Under the pieces are notes generated by a model. It saw only the letters and a list, made by a program, of their open reading frames with translations. It was not told the DNA's origin and searched no databases. Below are positions 28,901-43,900 of a stretch of DNA of 64,000 nucleotides, piece after piece; the first letter of the stretch is position 1; each line of letters starts with the position of its first letter. Location: assembly GCF_030463565.1 (NCBI RefSeq), contig NC_134644.1, forward strand, positions 131,003,388 to 131,067,387. Reading direction: 5' to 3'. The stretch comes from Pelecanus crispus. Its lineage: Eukaryota; Chordata; Aves; Pelecaniformes; Pelecanidae. The position numbers and the translations under genes are program-made.

Positions 28901-31900
28901 TCAGGAATTGAAAGGAGGTAAAAAAGGCATTAAACTGAAAAGCTTCCTTATGCTAGGAGCACGCAAAAAAACAAAATGGAAAGTTAAAATCCTATAATCA
29001 CAAAAGGAAATAAGAGTATTTCAGATTAGAGTACATCACTGAAATTACAGCTGAGAATATGAAGAGTCAAAGAACAGCGTTACCATTCTTGCATAACACT
29101 GCCTACTGGTACAAATCACTTCCCAGCCATGTGTTTTAGACCAAAAGATAAGCAACTGTGAGGAAGGTTCACAGTGAATCCTGTTCCTTCAAGTTCCAAA
29201 ACTGCTCAAAACACTACTTTTAATTCTGTTTTCCGTCTCCTCACCTTCTGCTTACTTTACAGCAGTAATAGAGCCCAGTGGGCCAGTTATGGTATGTGCA
29301 CATCTTCTGCAGGGACTGTTCCCCATAACAACAGTGCACTAAGCCAAAACAGTGGCAATTCAAGCAAGTTTCTGGATGCTGAGGGGCCAGATTTTAACAT
29401 GACCCATTTAAAGGGAGAAAGAAGAAACAGAAGATGAAGACAAATGAGAACAGTTTAGACAGTTAATAGCAGAAAATATTAATACAAAATCCACACTACA
29501 TACCTAAAAGCAGACCAAGGTGAAAAAGGGAATGCAATTAAGCTGTTTGAGTCATGAGCTGAAGAAGGGAATGGCTTTAGGCGTCAATCTCTTGTACATT
29601 CAAAACATAAAACCCCTGCTCATGGCATTCAGGTGATTGAAAGTGTTGATCTTACATAGCAGTAACCTTGGGCCATACGGAAGTTGTACTGGAGGCTGAT
29701 GTTTAGCCCACATTTATTTTCAGTGACAGGAAACACCAATGTGTACTTTATTTCTGCTGCTACATTGTGAGAAAATGCATGTTGGTGAGCCTCATTAGAT
29801 GCAATTTTAAAGGCAAGTTAAAACTATTTAAGCTGACAACATTACTACATTTTTGCCTGGTTGTCCTCTATTTAGTTTAACGAACATTTTCTTTTGTCAG
29901 ACAAAGGGAAAGGTTAGCCAGAACTGTAACTCTAGTTCTCCAGTGTGCACAGCAGGTAAACTCAAATTCATCTCTGCAACCTTCGAAGGCTGAAGGACAA
30001 TCCAGTTAAGAATTGAGGAATACTTAAAGGAAACAAATTATTTAAGACATTTGAATTCTCTTATTCTTCTAAACCAACAAATAGCATCCATTCTCAAAGT
30101 GAGTCATGCAATGAGAGCGTGAAATACCAACTAGGTGTGGGAGCAGTAAACAACTATATATCAAAAACATCATGGTAAGAAATGGACTATTACATGGGAC
30201 CTGACACACAGTCCTTAGGTATTTTAAGCTTTTAGTCCTAAAACTGCTGAAGTCATACTTAGTAAGAATACACTGGATTACAAAGGAAATTCTTGAAGAG
30301 AAAGAGATTGGGGCATTTTAGTTTGTCCATCAGAACAGAAAGCTAAATAAACCAAGTCCATAAGCAGAAAGCAGCTAAAGTATTAGATTTGATATAGGAA
30401 TGTGGGTTAGAATAGTATTTAGGACACTTCTTATTTGCTGGTGACCACTCCTTTTGAAGGTGGACACACTTTTGAACAGGTTTAACAGCCTGGGAGCTGA
30501 ACGGAGCTATGGTCCCAGCAGCAGTACATTTTCCCAACTACAGACAGAGAGATACAGGTCCTGTTTATCCAGTCATCCAACTTCATAGCTTTGGTCCAGC
30601 AACTGCATGGCCATACTAGCCCAAGCATTATGCCACATTTGGGTAGATGTGTGCAAGTTGTTTAAAGGTTATGGCAAACACCTAATAAAATGGTTTCAGA
30701 CAAAGGGCAGCTCAAAGCAGGAGCCACTGGTATTAGTCCTTCAGCTTTGCCACTTGCAGGCAGCAGTATGAGTTTCCACCTTCTTGGAGGGTATCTTGCC
30801 TCCCCTCCAAATACCACTTGTCATAAACCTCTTTTGGAAAACACAGGAGCTAATTAGCAAATACACAGCACTGCTCAGTACAAGCAGTACACACTGAACA
30901 CCTCTGACCTTTCTTTAGTGGACCTAGAAGGCAGTTAATTTATTCCAATAATCTAAAAATACCTTCAGTTCAAGTTGCTTACAAGACTACAAGGGCTGTG
31001 AGTCTTTCTAGAGTGAACAAATCTTTCTAGTATAGCGTGAAGTTTCAGTCTGTTGTTCATGATTCTACTACTGTCAAGACAGCAGTCGGCACAAGAAGTG
31101 TTCATGAAATTCCTAACAAGCCTAGAAGACCATTCTCATCTTCCCCCATTAAACCCCATGCAGAAACCAGAAACAGACCACTTCTTTGCTACAAAGATTA
31201 AGTCATATGTCCCTTTGGGTGACTGATGAGCATGATTCCAGAAAAAAAACCAAAGGCCCCTTTCTGCTTCAGTGGTCTCTACCTTAGAGATGCAATTATT
31301 CAGCAAACATCTTTGCTCACAGGTATTTGAAACAAAACGAAGAAAGAAAATACAGCAATGTCTGTCTGCATATTTTGACAAAAATACAGGTTTACAATAA
31401 ACATTAACACTGTCACTGAAACGTGTATTTGTGTAGCTAAAAAGACATGCTAAAATAGAAAAGTGATAACTGAATCTGTGCTAACATCACTGAAATTACA
31501 ATAGCAAATCTTTGTGAGAAAAATCTTGTCTCAGTAGTCTTAAGCCACGAAATACTTAATTATTGTTGAAATAGTCCATCCCTACTGTAAGTCCAATAGT
31601 CATAATAGAAGGTAAAAATTGTATGTTGATTAAATTCTTGGTAGCTTTTCTAATGTCTTCTGGGGCATGTCTTCTGCTATAGTCTAAACAACTTACTGAA
31701 GACTTTTTTAGACATAGGTTCCCTTCACCATGAAGAGACGCATATTAAGTCAAAGATCTAGTTTGTACTTACTCATCTGATCTGCTTTGTGTTTTCTCAC
31801 CTTCCCAGTGAATTAAACTTAAGCATAACCTGCAATCCCTATGTAGCATATTTTAATATAAACAAGCAAAAAAGCCACAGGCAAAGTATACACTCTAGCT

Positions 31901-34900
31901 AGTCTCTTGAGTAACAACATACTGGCATTCTTCTTACCGTTTCCCACGGGGATAGTGTCGTACATATTCTCCCACATCATGAGCAGCTACAGCCAGCACT
32001 TGTGGGTCATCAGAAACCTCCAGAAGTTTTGTCAGGATTCTAGGAAAGGATTTGAAACAATCAAGTCCCAGGTTTTGTTTTAGGGGTGTTTTTTTTTGTT
32101 TTGTTTTGGGTTTTCTTCATTGTTGTTTTTTTAAAATCACTGATAACTTAAAATAACAAAGCCTGTAACCATAAAAATGCTTTACAAGTTACCCAAACAG
32201 CAAAGCTAGAATAGAACTTTTTCCAAATGTGCAGGCTGCACTGAAAGCAATGGAGATCCTGCCCTAATGAACAGAATTATTAAAAGCATTCACTAGAGTG
32301 AGTTTAGTGAGCCGCATCTACAAATACCTATAACCAAGGTTTACAAACATACGTCCTTTGTTATACATTGGCTTCAAGACCAACAGTTTTGGGTTCAAGA
32401 TAAGCTGTACTAACCAAACGTATAAATATGTATAGACTGGGACAGGCGTGGGACACAAACAAAAAGCCTACACAAGGCCAACAGACACTGCTGCTTCTGT
32501 TATACAACAGACCCCAGTCGTGCTTGCATGCTGTTCCCAGCTCCTGCGCTCAGGATCCTGAACTATGGATTCAGAAAGTGGTAAGGCCACATTGCTCATG
32601 ACACGGCAAGGGGGGTATGACAAGCCTGCTGTCTATCAGCCTTTCCCCAACTCTATTCCCCCCCCACCTTACAACACTAGCCTTGCTCAACACAGGCTAG
32701 AAGGACAAAAGAGACAGAATTTTATGCAGAACAGTTATACAGAGTTATTTAAAAAAATAAAAGGCATCCTAACAGTTGAGAACAAAGCAGCACACCAAGT
32801 TCTTTGTCCTGTGCAACTGTGAACTTCTCTTGGTTCAAGATCATCAACTTTATCTCAAAAACATCACTCGTTCAGTCACCTGTTGTGGTCTAAAAAGCAG
32901 TTCTGTCCCAACTCAAAGACTGAGATGATATGTGTGATATCACCTTGTAATTGACTCCAGTTTCACATATTAGTTATTTGGTTAGCATAAACATAAATAC
33001 AGAGCTGTAAGAATTAGAAAACAGTTTCTCAACTCTTAATATTGTCTGCATTTTTTAATTAAGTAGTTTAATCAGTTTTAGTGGAAAACAGCTACCAGTA
33101 ATACTGTTCTCTAGCCAGTAATGAGGAAGGGGAAAAAAAATGACACAGCTATGAAAGTTAGGCACTAATAATAAGTTTAAAAGGTTAAACATACAGATCA
33201 CTGGAAAATTAGATTCATCTACGCTTAGTGAGATGACAAACATGTTCTAATCACAGAAAGTTAGCAACAAGTTTAAATAGGTAGGTAGGTTAAAAATTCA
33301 ACTGGAATTAAAAAAAGAACATTCTGATAAAATTTAATTACCATAGCCACTGCCTCCCTAAGAGGCCAGAAAGTGACAGAGGAAGCACTTTTCCTTTTAA
33401 AAGAACTCCTAATTTGGACAAGAAGTAGGAGCAGCAGCTTGAACCATAACAGTAATCAGAAGACACTGAAGATCCATACAATATTGTTGAACAAAATACA
33501 AGTCCAGCATCACTTGCTTAACAAGTCAACAATGGCAGAAGGCAAGGAAAAAAGTAAGTTTAACCGTAAGCTTAAGTATATTAGAGTTAGGAAACAAGTA
33601 AGTGGCAGATAAGGGAAAATAAAATGATGTGGCTTGAAGCAAAGAAAGGATTGTCTGTCAAATGCCTTACAACACAGAAGAGTTCTGAGGTGCAACCATC
33701 TCCCCACCACACTGCAGGAGGGCGGTTATTTTTTTTTTTTGGGGGGGGGGGGGGGGGGTGTTTTGGGTTTTTTAAAGGAACTATTGTAGATCACTGTCTT
33801 TAATCCCACATATTTAGCAGGGAGGAATTTATCAGACTTGTTTTGGTGAGGTTTCAGGGCAGACTGAAATGCACATAAAGCTCAGGACCAGCTTGCTCTT
33901 GCCATGCGTTCTAACATCTCACCTGCTCCACTCAACCTCCTGCTCCCTGTTGGGTCTGGCACTTATTAGCAAATACTGAACAGGAAGAACACCACGTATT
34001 GTCAGTTAATGACAATGCAGTTAAACAACTAAGAGCTCCTACAAGCTATTTAAAACCTAGACATCTTTTGAGTATGTACATTCAGAAGCCAGCAAATAAG
34101 TCCTTGACTCCAAAAGGAAAGACAAGCTTCAGCTTCACTTTATCTAACAATCTACATACACCAAACACAGTCCCAAGACAAAATACACAGACTGCAACGT
34201 AATGCAGCAAGTCAGATTTTCCATGGAACAGTACAACTTTCAACCCCCAAGTATTCAAGATGGGAGTTCATTACTCAGATCGATAACAACACACAAGTAA
34301 GGCTAAGGTATGGTAAAAACATTTTTCATTACATCAATTAGTATAGCCGGTTTTCAAGTGAAAACATGAAAAGAGTCAACAGCACAAATTTGCATGCAAG
34401 TTAAGCTAGAGATATTCCTTCTATCATCTCTGGGGCCCTCAGCACAAGAAGGGCATGGACCTGTTGGAGCGGGTCCAGAAGAGGGCCACCAAAATGATCC
34501 GAGGGCTGGAGCACCTCTCCTACAAGGCCAGGTGAGAGAGTTGGGGTTGCTCAGCCTGGAGAAGAGAAGGCTGCGCGGAGACCTTATTGCAACCTTTCAG
34601 TACTTAAAGGGGGCCTACAGGAAGGATGGGGAGAATCTTTTTAGCAAGGCCTGTTGTGACAGAACAAGGAATAATAGATTTAAACTGAAGAAGAGTAGAT
34701 TTAGGCTAGACATAAGAAAGAAATTTTTTACAGTGAGGGTGGTGAAGCACTGGGACAGGTTGCCCAGAGAGGTAGTGGAGGCCCCATCCCTGGCAACATT
34801 CAAGGTCAGGTTGGATAGGGTTCTGAGCAACCTGATCTAGTTGAAGATGTCCCTGCTCAGTGCAGGGGGGTTGGGCTAGATAATCTCTAAAGGTCCCTTC

Positions 34901-37900
34901 CAACCCAAAGCATTCTATGATCATCATCAATACATTTTGACCAGTAAAAGCAAATAAACAATTCTGCTTTTGAGCAAAAAGAACCATACATGAGTAAGGA
35001 CCATACATTCTAAAACTAGCAAGATGTTCTGACGTGCTTTCATTCTAGACATTACTTCGTGTTGAAATATAAAACCTGTATTAGATACAGGTTCATTTGA
35101 ACACAGAAAATATTAAAGAATTCCAGACTTGAAAACTTACTTGAGTAGTTCATAATTCTTCTCATTTAGTCTTACAGCATTCTCCCGCCAAAACTTCTCA
35201 GATTTGTGTACCGGACTCCACTCCAGTCTTCCTGACTTGAGCTCAGAACTATACTCATCGAAGGAGCTGCAACACAAAAGACCTAAATGAAATTTTGGCT
35301 AAGCTTCTATGAACTTAATTGGTTTGGTGGTGGACTTGGTAGTGTTAGGTTAATGGTTGGACTAGATGATCTTAAAGGTCTTTTCCAACCTAAACAATTC
35401 TATGATTCTATGAACAGCGTGCCCAAGCCTGCCCCTAGCAAGACAAAGCTGGAGCACAACTTGCTACGACACGTTTGGAAGTCAGCTCTCTGCAGAGCAT
35501 GACAACTGTTCCCTGCCTCAGACTTCAACACTTTAAAAATACGGAAAGGCATGAAAGGCAAGAGAAATTTTTTTTTTTTTTTTTTCAAACATACCCCTCC
35601 ATCCACCCCAAAGCACAATTCCAGGAGGAAAAGAAGGAGGGAGGAAAAGAAAAACTCAAGCCACACAACCACAGCATCTGTGAGTTTAATTGACTGTTTT
35701 CTAGGTTTTAACTTCCCCAACCAAGGATCCCAGTCCTTGCCTTTCATCCAATTAAACCTTTGACATTAACTACAATATGCAGTTCAATTTACGCACAAGA
35801 GCAAGAACTAGGTAAACACTAGCAAAAACTTGAGTTAATCTGGACAGCAAGATTATTCTAATCAGGTAGTCTTCAGCTTAGACTGGAACTCCTATAAGAT
35901 CCCTCTGAAGTCCTTTAAGAATTTAACAGTTACAAAGATCACATATCCAAAAGTGAAGATTTATGTTCTATTCAGCCTTAAATACTCACTTAGAATAGGA
36001 AACTTTTATATAGAACCAGCACCTCTGTACACTCTGCCTTATCAACTAGCATGTACCATAATTCTGTGTATTATTTAGCTTTAAAAAAGGAAAAAACAAC
36101 CCTTTTACCAATGTTCATATAATTGCATTTTTTTCAAGTTCACACTGCAAAGCATACCTAAGGTCCTGCACGCTCTCACCAAGCTTGTCCAGTAGAAATT
36201 TGATATCTTCACTTATGTCTTCATCATCATATTTCTGTTGATCCAAATTCTCTAGTTGCTTTAAAACTTTACACTGAATCATGGCAAGAGCATATTCTTG
36301 GCGAGTTTCTCTCTCGGTAGATTTCTCTAACAAATTCTAGGGAATTAAAAATTTTGTTTGTTTGTTTTAAGAACAGACTACTTTGAAACAAAGTGGTATT
36401 TTTAAGAAATTCTTAATGGCGCTTTTTAATTTAGCAAGTGACAGAATTGACCAAGTCCCAAAATAATCTCTCCAAAGAAGTAAAGTATGAGTCTACCACA
36501 CAGAGACTGCTTTACACCTACGTTTAGTGGCATAGATTGCCTAGGGCTGACCTTACTACACAGGAGGAGTGTTCATATCTGTCTCTACAGCAGATGAAGA
36601 GGAACTTTAGGGAGGGGAAGAAAAAAAAAAAAAAAAGAAAAAAAAAAAGGCTCTGTCTTGCAAGGTAGACTTAGTGCAACCGTATGTCCCGAAAAGCACA
36701 ACCACCACTGCATTCAAGTTTAGGTCACTTCGACCTTTTTCCTCCTAGATGGTATGCTACCTTCAATACTAGAAAGTGTTAATTCACCTGCTTTGATAAT
36801 TTTCCATATCAAATCGGGCTGACTACAAAGACTCTTTGAAAGAAAAAGGGCAGACATATGCCAAATCCCAGAGTCTCTACCATAAACAACTACTTTTATC
36901 TGGGATTATCATTTTAGCTTTCTGTGCAGCAACAGCATAAAGCAGGAAAGCCTTAAAAAAAAACTAAAAAACAACCTGAAGTCATCTTTCCAACTCAAGA
37001 GTTACCACCTGGATTAGATCAGCTTGTTTTGAATTTGGGAATGTTCCAAGTAGCCATTTTTTATTCAAACAGAAGCTTGCTGGTAAAACTGGAACTGCAA
37101 GCACAGAATACAATAGTCAAGTTCCAATGTAATTTATTCATTACATTTCTACTCGATTTAATCAGCTTCAAATTATGTTGCTCAGGGCTAGCCACCTGCA
37201 CTTTTTGACAAAGCTGAAAACATGAATTCCATATAAAAGACAAAGTCCTTAACAAACAGAACATGTATGTGTTCATGTAAATATGCCTTCACATCTACCA
37301 GATACAAGCAATGAAACCATATAGAAGGGATATGACTGCATCACTCTCATTCACGTCACAGAACCATTACATTTAAGGTTTCTAAGCTATCAGACATCAT
37401 ATAGTTCGTCAGGCAGAACACTGCAAATAAATGTTAAAACTTGCATACTGAAAATAAGTCATATTACTGCTTTTAATGGCCACATACAATTAGCTTTAAT
37501 GTGCAAATAAAACCACGTTTCTATTTCAGTATGAGAACTGAGAAGTAAAAGGTAATTTACAGAAAGTAATGCTAAATTACTTAGAGTTAAAAGCACTGAC
37601 AAGAGCAAGAGAACAAATAATGACTCTTAAAAGACAAAAATACAACAAGTTCAAGGAGCAGGTAGATAAAGTTTCCAAAGAACTCCTAGTTAAGGGAGTT
37701 ATAGGCAGATGTGGAAGCTACTCCAAGTAATATTCCCTATCTCATACCATAGTGAGATACTCAAGCTCTTTATAGTGAAATTGAAAGGATATGTTAGGAA
37801 AGTACAAATAGGAACACATGACTAAACAGAATGGATCAGTAAACTGCCCAGTGATAAAAAAAAAAACTTAACATACAAAATGAGTTATAGGTAGGAAAAA

Positions 37901-40900
37901 GACAGAAAAGACAATAAAAGTATGAAAAATGAGGAAAAAACATTTTAATAGGTAAAGAGTGAAAACAATTGATCCAAAGCAGGCAGAAGTACCCAGTATC
38001 TGTTGCTTTATAGAAAAAAATTACATTGCAATTACATTCTTCAGGCAATTAACTTGCCAAAGAGGTGAAATAGGTCAAATTAGGAGGAATCAAGTAGTAG
38101 AGCAGACATATGCAAGTTGTCAAGACTCATGGCATACCTTCAGTAATGCACAGGCAGTAGGGATGATTTGGGGAACCATCAAGGCTAGTCCTTTACACAA
38201 CTCACCTTCTCCCCCGCCCCCCTCCAAACCGATACTGTGGCCTCTCACACAGGAAAAGGTCTATTTTGCCTCTGCTACCTATTTTAATTTTGCTTCAGAA
38301 CTCACAGCTCTGATGTCTAATTTCTAATCTATTATTTCCTGGCTGCCAGTTTATAACCTCATTTTCATGCCAACACTAGTCTTCAATATTGGAGAAAGAA
38401 AACAGCTAAGTTAATTTCCCCGAAGCCTGCAACAGAACCATCTTATTCTTTCTTAGCCTTTATTTATTAAAAGAACTTGGCTTCATTTTTGTCTCCTCTT
38501 GCAAAACACACTGAATCTAAGAACTAATTATTTCTCCTGCTTTTTATGACCTCAGAATTGGAAGAAGCTGAATATAAGCTGCTGAGCCACTCAACCTTTT
38601 TTTTTTAAGCTGTCTTGCTATATGTCCCTGCTTAATCCTAACATTAAGATCCTAAAGAGCACTAGAACATCTACAGACATCTACATAGTAAGAATAGCCT
38701 CTACTGAATAACCTCACGCCACTGACCTCCTTCAACAGGATAAATAGCATATTCTTATGATCTACCTTATCCAGAAATTTATCAGTGGCAGACGTTTTTG
38801 GCTCAAGAGACCGTTTAAGTCACAGAATAAGCATCTTCACACAGCTCATTACTGCTGATCAGCAAGTCAGTAATCAGCAATTCCCCTCTCCCTATCCAAA
38901 TTTGCTTGCAACACCTACTACTGGAACACAATCAACACCCAGGAAAACAAATAGTTTCCAAGATCTACATCTCCTACTCAGGATACAAGTCCTGGTTTAA
39001 AACAGGATTACAAGTTGTTATAGCATTCCTGTATTACATACAAAACACTTGACAAGCATGCATATAAAACTATGTGCACATGCACAATTAGCATCCATGA
39101 ACACAAATTGGTATTCTCACAATGAAAACATCAAGCCTTCGTGCTCAGTTATTCCAAGTTATTTTAAACAGGACCAGTGATTTTCAGGTAACGTGGACAC
39201 AGTAAGATTTTTGGACTAATAGATAAAAATAATTTCTAAATCAGTCAGTTGGACAAATATATACATGTTTAAAATAATATTTTTTAATTAAGGCTTCATA
39301 AGACAAAATTTATCAGGTATTAGTAACTACAGTGTTTTACACAGTACCAGTAAAAAAAAAAAAAAAAATCTTGAACTAAACAAGGGAAATAACTAGTGCC
39401 TGTGTTAACATAGGTTTTTTTAGTCAACCTTATTTTAAGATGACATTGAATAGCAGATGTCTATTACTTGTAATAGAATGTCTACTACCTGTAGCAAAAC
39501 TCAGTTCACAAAAAAAAAGGGAGAATTAAGTTTTCAATCCAGTTTACTGATACAGTCTAGCAGAAACAGCTGTGCATCAGCACCATTTGAGACCTACTCA
39601 CTTGAGAGAGAAGCGCAGTGTGATTGCAGTCAACAGACACTTACCCGAAATGCTGCAAGGATGATTCTAGTTACTTTCTCTTTGACAGATTCCTGAAGAA
39701 TATCTGACAGCACTGGAACAATATTATACCGACGGAGATATTCACACATTTGAGGGCTAAATGCCAGCAGCCACACACAGAAAATCATCTGATACTGGAG
39801 CTGGAAGCCACATTTGTTGCTCAAGACTCCCATGATACTGAAAAATTAACATAGCATACATTTAATTTTTAAATAATGACTGCATAAATTGCATTGCTCC
39901 ACCCTGAAACATTAAAAGAAATTGTTAACAGGAACTTATTGGAAAGAGCTGCTGAGGATGAGTATACAACACACGCTTCACAGTATCCTGCACCAGTATT
40001 TATCATTGCACAAGCAGCTTGTTCAGAAAGCCATCTTTTAAAGATACAGGTATTTCCTCCTTAGCCTTACAGCCATAAAGCAGCTTTTCCCATGTGAACT
40101 GATGTGGTACTCTATCAATCTTCAGGTTCACCAAGACTCTTTTTCAACTGGCATGTTTAGAGCATTATTTGTCATTCTAGGAGAAACAGAAAAACACATA
40201 GCTACTAATACGGAGTTGAGAAAGAGAAGGAATAAACAGAACAAAATCTACACAAATTGAACTTGTTTCCTTAACTGTATCTCTCCACAGGAGTGTCTGA
40301 AACAAGCTGAAGTAGTGATTATTTAACAAGTGTGTTCTCAGAAAACAGCTTATAGATATAACACATCAGATACACAAAACGCTGCTAGAGAAGAAATAAT
40401 ATCACAAGATCTCCAAGAAGAAATCATGTAGAAGCTTTGTTCAGCTGAAGTTTTGAAAATTTAATAAGCAATTTACAGGTCCATTCCAAAAAAAAAAGCT
40501 AACCCAATTTAAAAAATAAAAAAAATATTTACTTTCAAGATCATTGCTATCAAAAATAAGACACATTCAAACTTGTTGAATCACAGGCTTATTATAATTC
40601 TGTAACAGTTTATTAAAAAGCTTCCTTGGTGAAAAAGTTTGTTTCAGTAGTATCATCTTGACACATGTGAACATCTTTTGAACCCTCACTTCACTGGAAA
40701 CTTTGACTTTTCTCCATTTCAGAGTACAAGGGTATTTTTTTCTTAAAGTGCAAATCGTATGGCCACCACCCCCAACAGAGGCACACATGGCAGAAAAATT
40801 ATTTACAGACAAGCATTTCTTAAGTAAGATGACTGACAACATCCTAGATTCATACAGAGCTATTTATGAAGAGAATGGATAAAAGAATGACCTACTTGAA

Positions 40901-43900
40901 GCCATATGTGGAAAAAAAAATTAAGCTTAGCTCTAGAACACGTTTCTCATTTCACTAATATTTTCAGACTGAACAACTCCAAACTGAAAGACAAGGAAGA
41001 TTAGCAGAAACTCATTTTGTTAGCCCTTTTAAATAAAAGACAGAGCATCTTCAGCTGAAGACAAATGGCTGTATTCCCCGTCAGATATTTATTAATCAGA
41101 TCTTCATGAAGAGTAAAGTAACACTAAAGCCTCAACATTGGTACCTATATCTGCAAGTTTAATTTGTCTATTTGACTGTATTAATGTTTGAAAACAAATA
41201 GGTTTTGTACTCAAACAGAGCAGCTGTTGCAAGAGAGTTCTGTTCCAAAAGAGGTCACTGGGGAACATGCTATTGTAAGTGCAAGTATATCCATATAAAT
41301 TGAAATAAATGCTCACCAATTTACTCCATCTGCTTCTACCCACGCAAAGCGGTATTCATTGACCCTGAGCATCAGCTGCAGACATCCAGCAACACATTGT
41401 ACATACTGGGAACTCTGGGTGAAAAGAAGAACACATTACTTCTTACAAGAAAAGTTAGGTAGTAAGTGCTGAAGTTCAGTTTTCCAAACTAGGCTTTACT
41501 GGCATACTTCAACACACATTTCTTCAGTGACACTTCCAAGTTAAACAGGTTCACTCTTATAATGCTTTACATCCTCTTATTTAAAACAAAAACAAGAAAA
41601 AAACCCACACTCAAAAGAAAACGTGGGAAGCAAAACATAAATGGAGAAGAGTTCTGAATAGGAAAGAAGTGTTATGCAAGTGATACCATTTTACATTACC
41701 AAAACAGATTTTTATAGCCCATTTGAACATGCCTTCTTTCAGTATCTATGAGTGAAGGCTGTCTTCTGTTTGATTGTACTGCCAGAGCCCTTTCATCCAC
41801 AGTCAGTTGTTTTTCCATTGAACAAACTTTGGGAAATAAGTCAGCAAACCGGTTACCAAGCCTGAAGAAGTGTGCCGGAGGTCGTTGTAGAAAAAGGAAT
41901 CTTGAACTCAAGTTCTTCCCACTCCCATTCTCCAACTCAAAACAGCAGTTGTGTCATTACAATTGTATATTTTCCTATGCATGTGCCACACCGTAAGTAC
42001 CATGTTTGTCATAGTGAGATGTATATTTATACAAAAAAAATACCATTAGAAAAACGAGTATGCAAAATCATCCTCAAAGTTCAGCTTTGCATTTTAATCT
42101 TTTCTTCTTTTAATGAAAAGTTTAGCACAGTATACCGTACTAAGAAAAGAATAATAAGACTAAAACTTTCCCATCAGGAAAACACAGAGATGCACCACAG
42201 AATTCTATTTTCATTCAGACTCCTATATGAACAGTCACAAAGACAGAATCATTAAACAGCTTTTCATCTCTAAAAGCATGTATTTTCTGTGCAGGAACAC
42301 ATAAGATGGGCTGCAGTTCAAAAATGCCTTTTGGTCAACCCATTGTCCATCCCACTACAGCAACAGAAAGATCCCAAGGTACAACAGAAGTGGCATTTTC
42401 TTCTCTCTTCTTCCTCAACTTCTAGCATTACCTTCACTAATAGTCAGATATGCTGCTGACAAAATGTTGGGGTTTTTTTCCTATAAGCCTTTTTCTTTAC
42501 TAAGTGTCTTGAAAGTCTTACGGTAAATCACACACATAATACAAGGTCAAACCTTTCAAACATTTAATGGAGTAAAGAGGTTAGGCAATCCCATATATAT
42601 GAAGAGAAAATGGAAGAGACAATAAACAGAATTTGAAATAAATTTAAAATAATTCAGGCTATTCACATATGAAAAACTTACAGCTTTGAAAGCAGCCTTG
42701 TAATTTCATGCTACAGAGGTTTGAAGGACAATGTTAGCTTCAATATCAAAATGCCTTTTCTAAGTTCTGCACATTACAAGAGCCAAAAGCTTCTTAGTCT
42801 CAGGTTACTTCTACAAGTCAGACAGTTCAGTGCTAAACAGACAGTATTGTTCAAGTATTAAATTAATTGCATATACTTTTTCAAGTTTTAACAAAAAGGA
42901 TGCTAGATATATCTACATTTTTAACAACCCAAACCAGCTCATAAAATATATACTTCTACTGCCAGCATTTTCTGAAACCAGTGTTTTAAAAATACTTTTG
43001 TTTCTTGGCGCCATCACCTGGCACTCTGTTGTTGTACAGTTTCAATTCCAAGTACTTTCTATTACTGACACCAGAACAGCTCTGCGCCTTAATCTGCAGA
43101 GTGGATATCGCCTGCCCAAAATAGCAAATTGACAGATTTCAAAGATATACTCACATCACTTGTGGAGACTGCTCCTGTTTCCACAGAACCCCCTGTACCA
43201 CGTAGTTTCTAGCAAAAAAATAAAAGTTTAAAATAGCTGTTCTTCACCCTTACGGAACAGTTGTTACCCAGTTTCTTTCAATTCTCCCATCGCTTTAGTC
43301 ATAAAAACAAAAGATTAAGAATCTATTAAATATTTTTTCTGCTCAATATATTATGATAATATATTGTATTTGTTTCCCACACGCACCATCACATCTAGAA
43401 GAATATGCTTGGAGCTGATCCTGATATATGAAGATTTAATTTTTTTTTTTTTTTTTTTAAATTTAAGCATGGATTTACTCAGGACTTTTATCCGACTTTA
43501 CCTTAGAATTTGAAAACCATTCTCATGACACTTTCTGAAGGGAATTCCAACTTTAAGATTCTTATTCCAGAGTAAAAATAAAACTCATTTTTAATAAGTC
43601 CAGTCTGGAAAACTATGGAAAAAGTATATCCCTACTAAACCTACTGAATGTTTCTCTACTCTCCAGAATCCACTTCTGCTAGAACAGAATGACAAATAAC
43701 TGGGTCTGATAAGAACTGAAAGGAAAATCTCCAAAAATGAATACAAAGGAGAACAATTAATCTTTGAAGGAGAAGCCAGCAGTAAGCAGTTCATACTGAG
43801 CTAATGGCATACAGCTACTGCCCAAGTCGGATTTATTTAGTTTCAAGAAACAGGACTAAAAATAAAAGCTTTGTACTACAGTAAACAGGAAAAAAGTTTT

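Larger units (their letters stand above)
32040..35140 (-). other. ATP6V1H: ATP6V1H intron 11 (3,101 bp)
   Basis: GT-AG intron containing a T12-G18 homopolymer pair at 33729-33758 and a 0.5-kb CR1 fragment at 34428-34920. Nothing else recognised. Confidence 0.9.

Noticed and set aside
34394..34840. 148-codon plus-strand frame considered as a host gene
   Set aside because: Most of it is CR1 ORF2 C-terminal sequence in a truncated copy.
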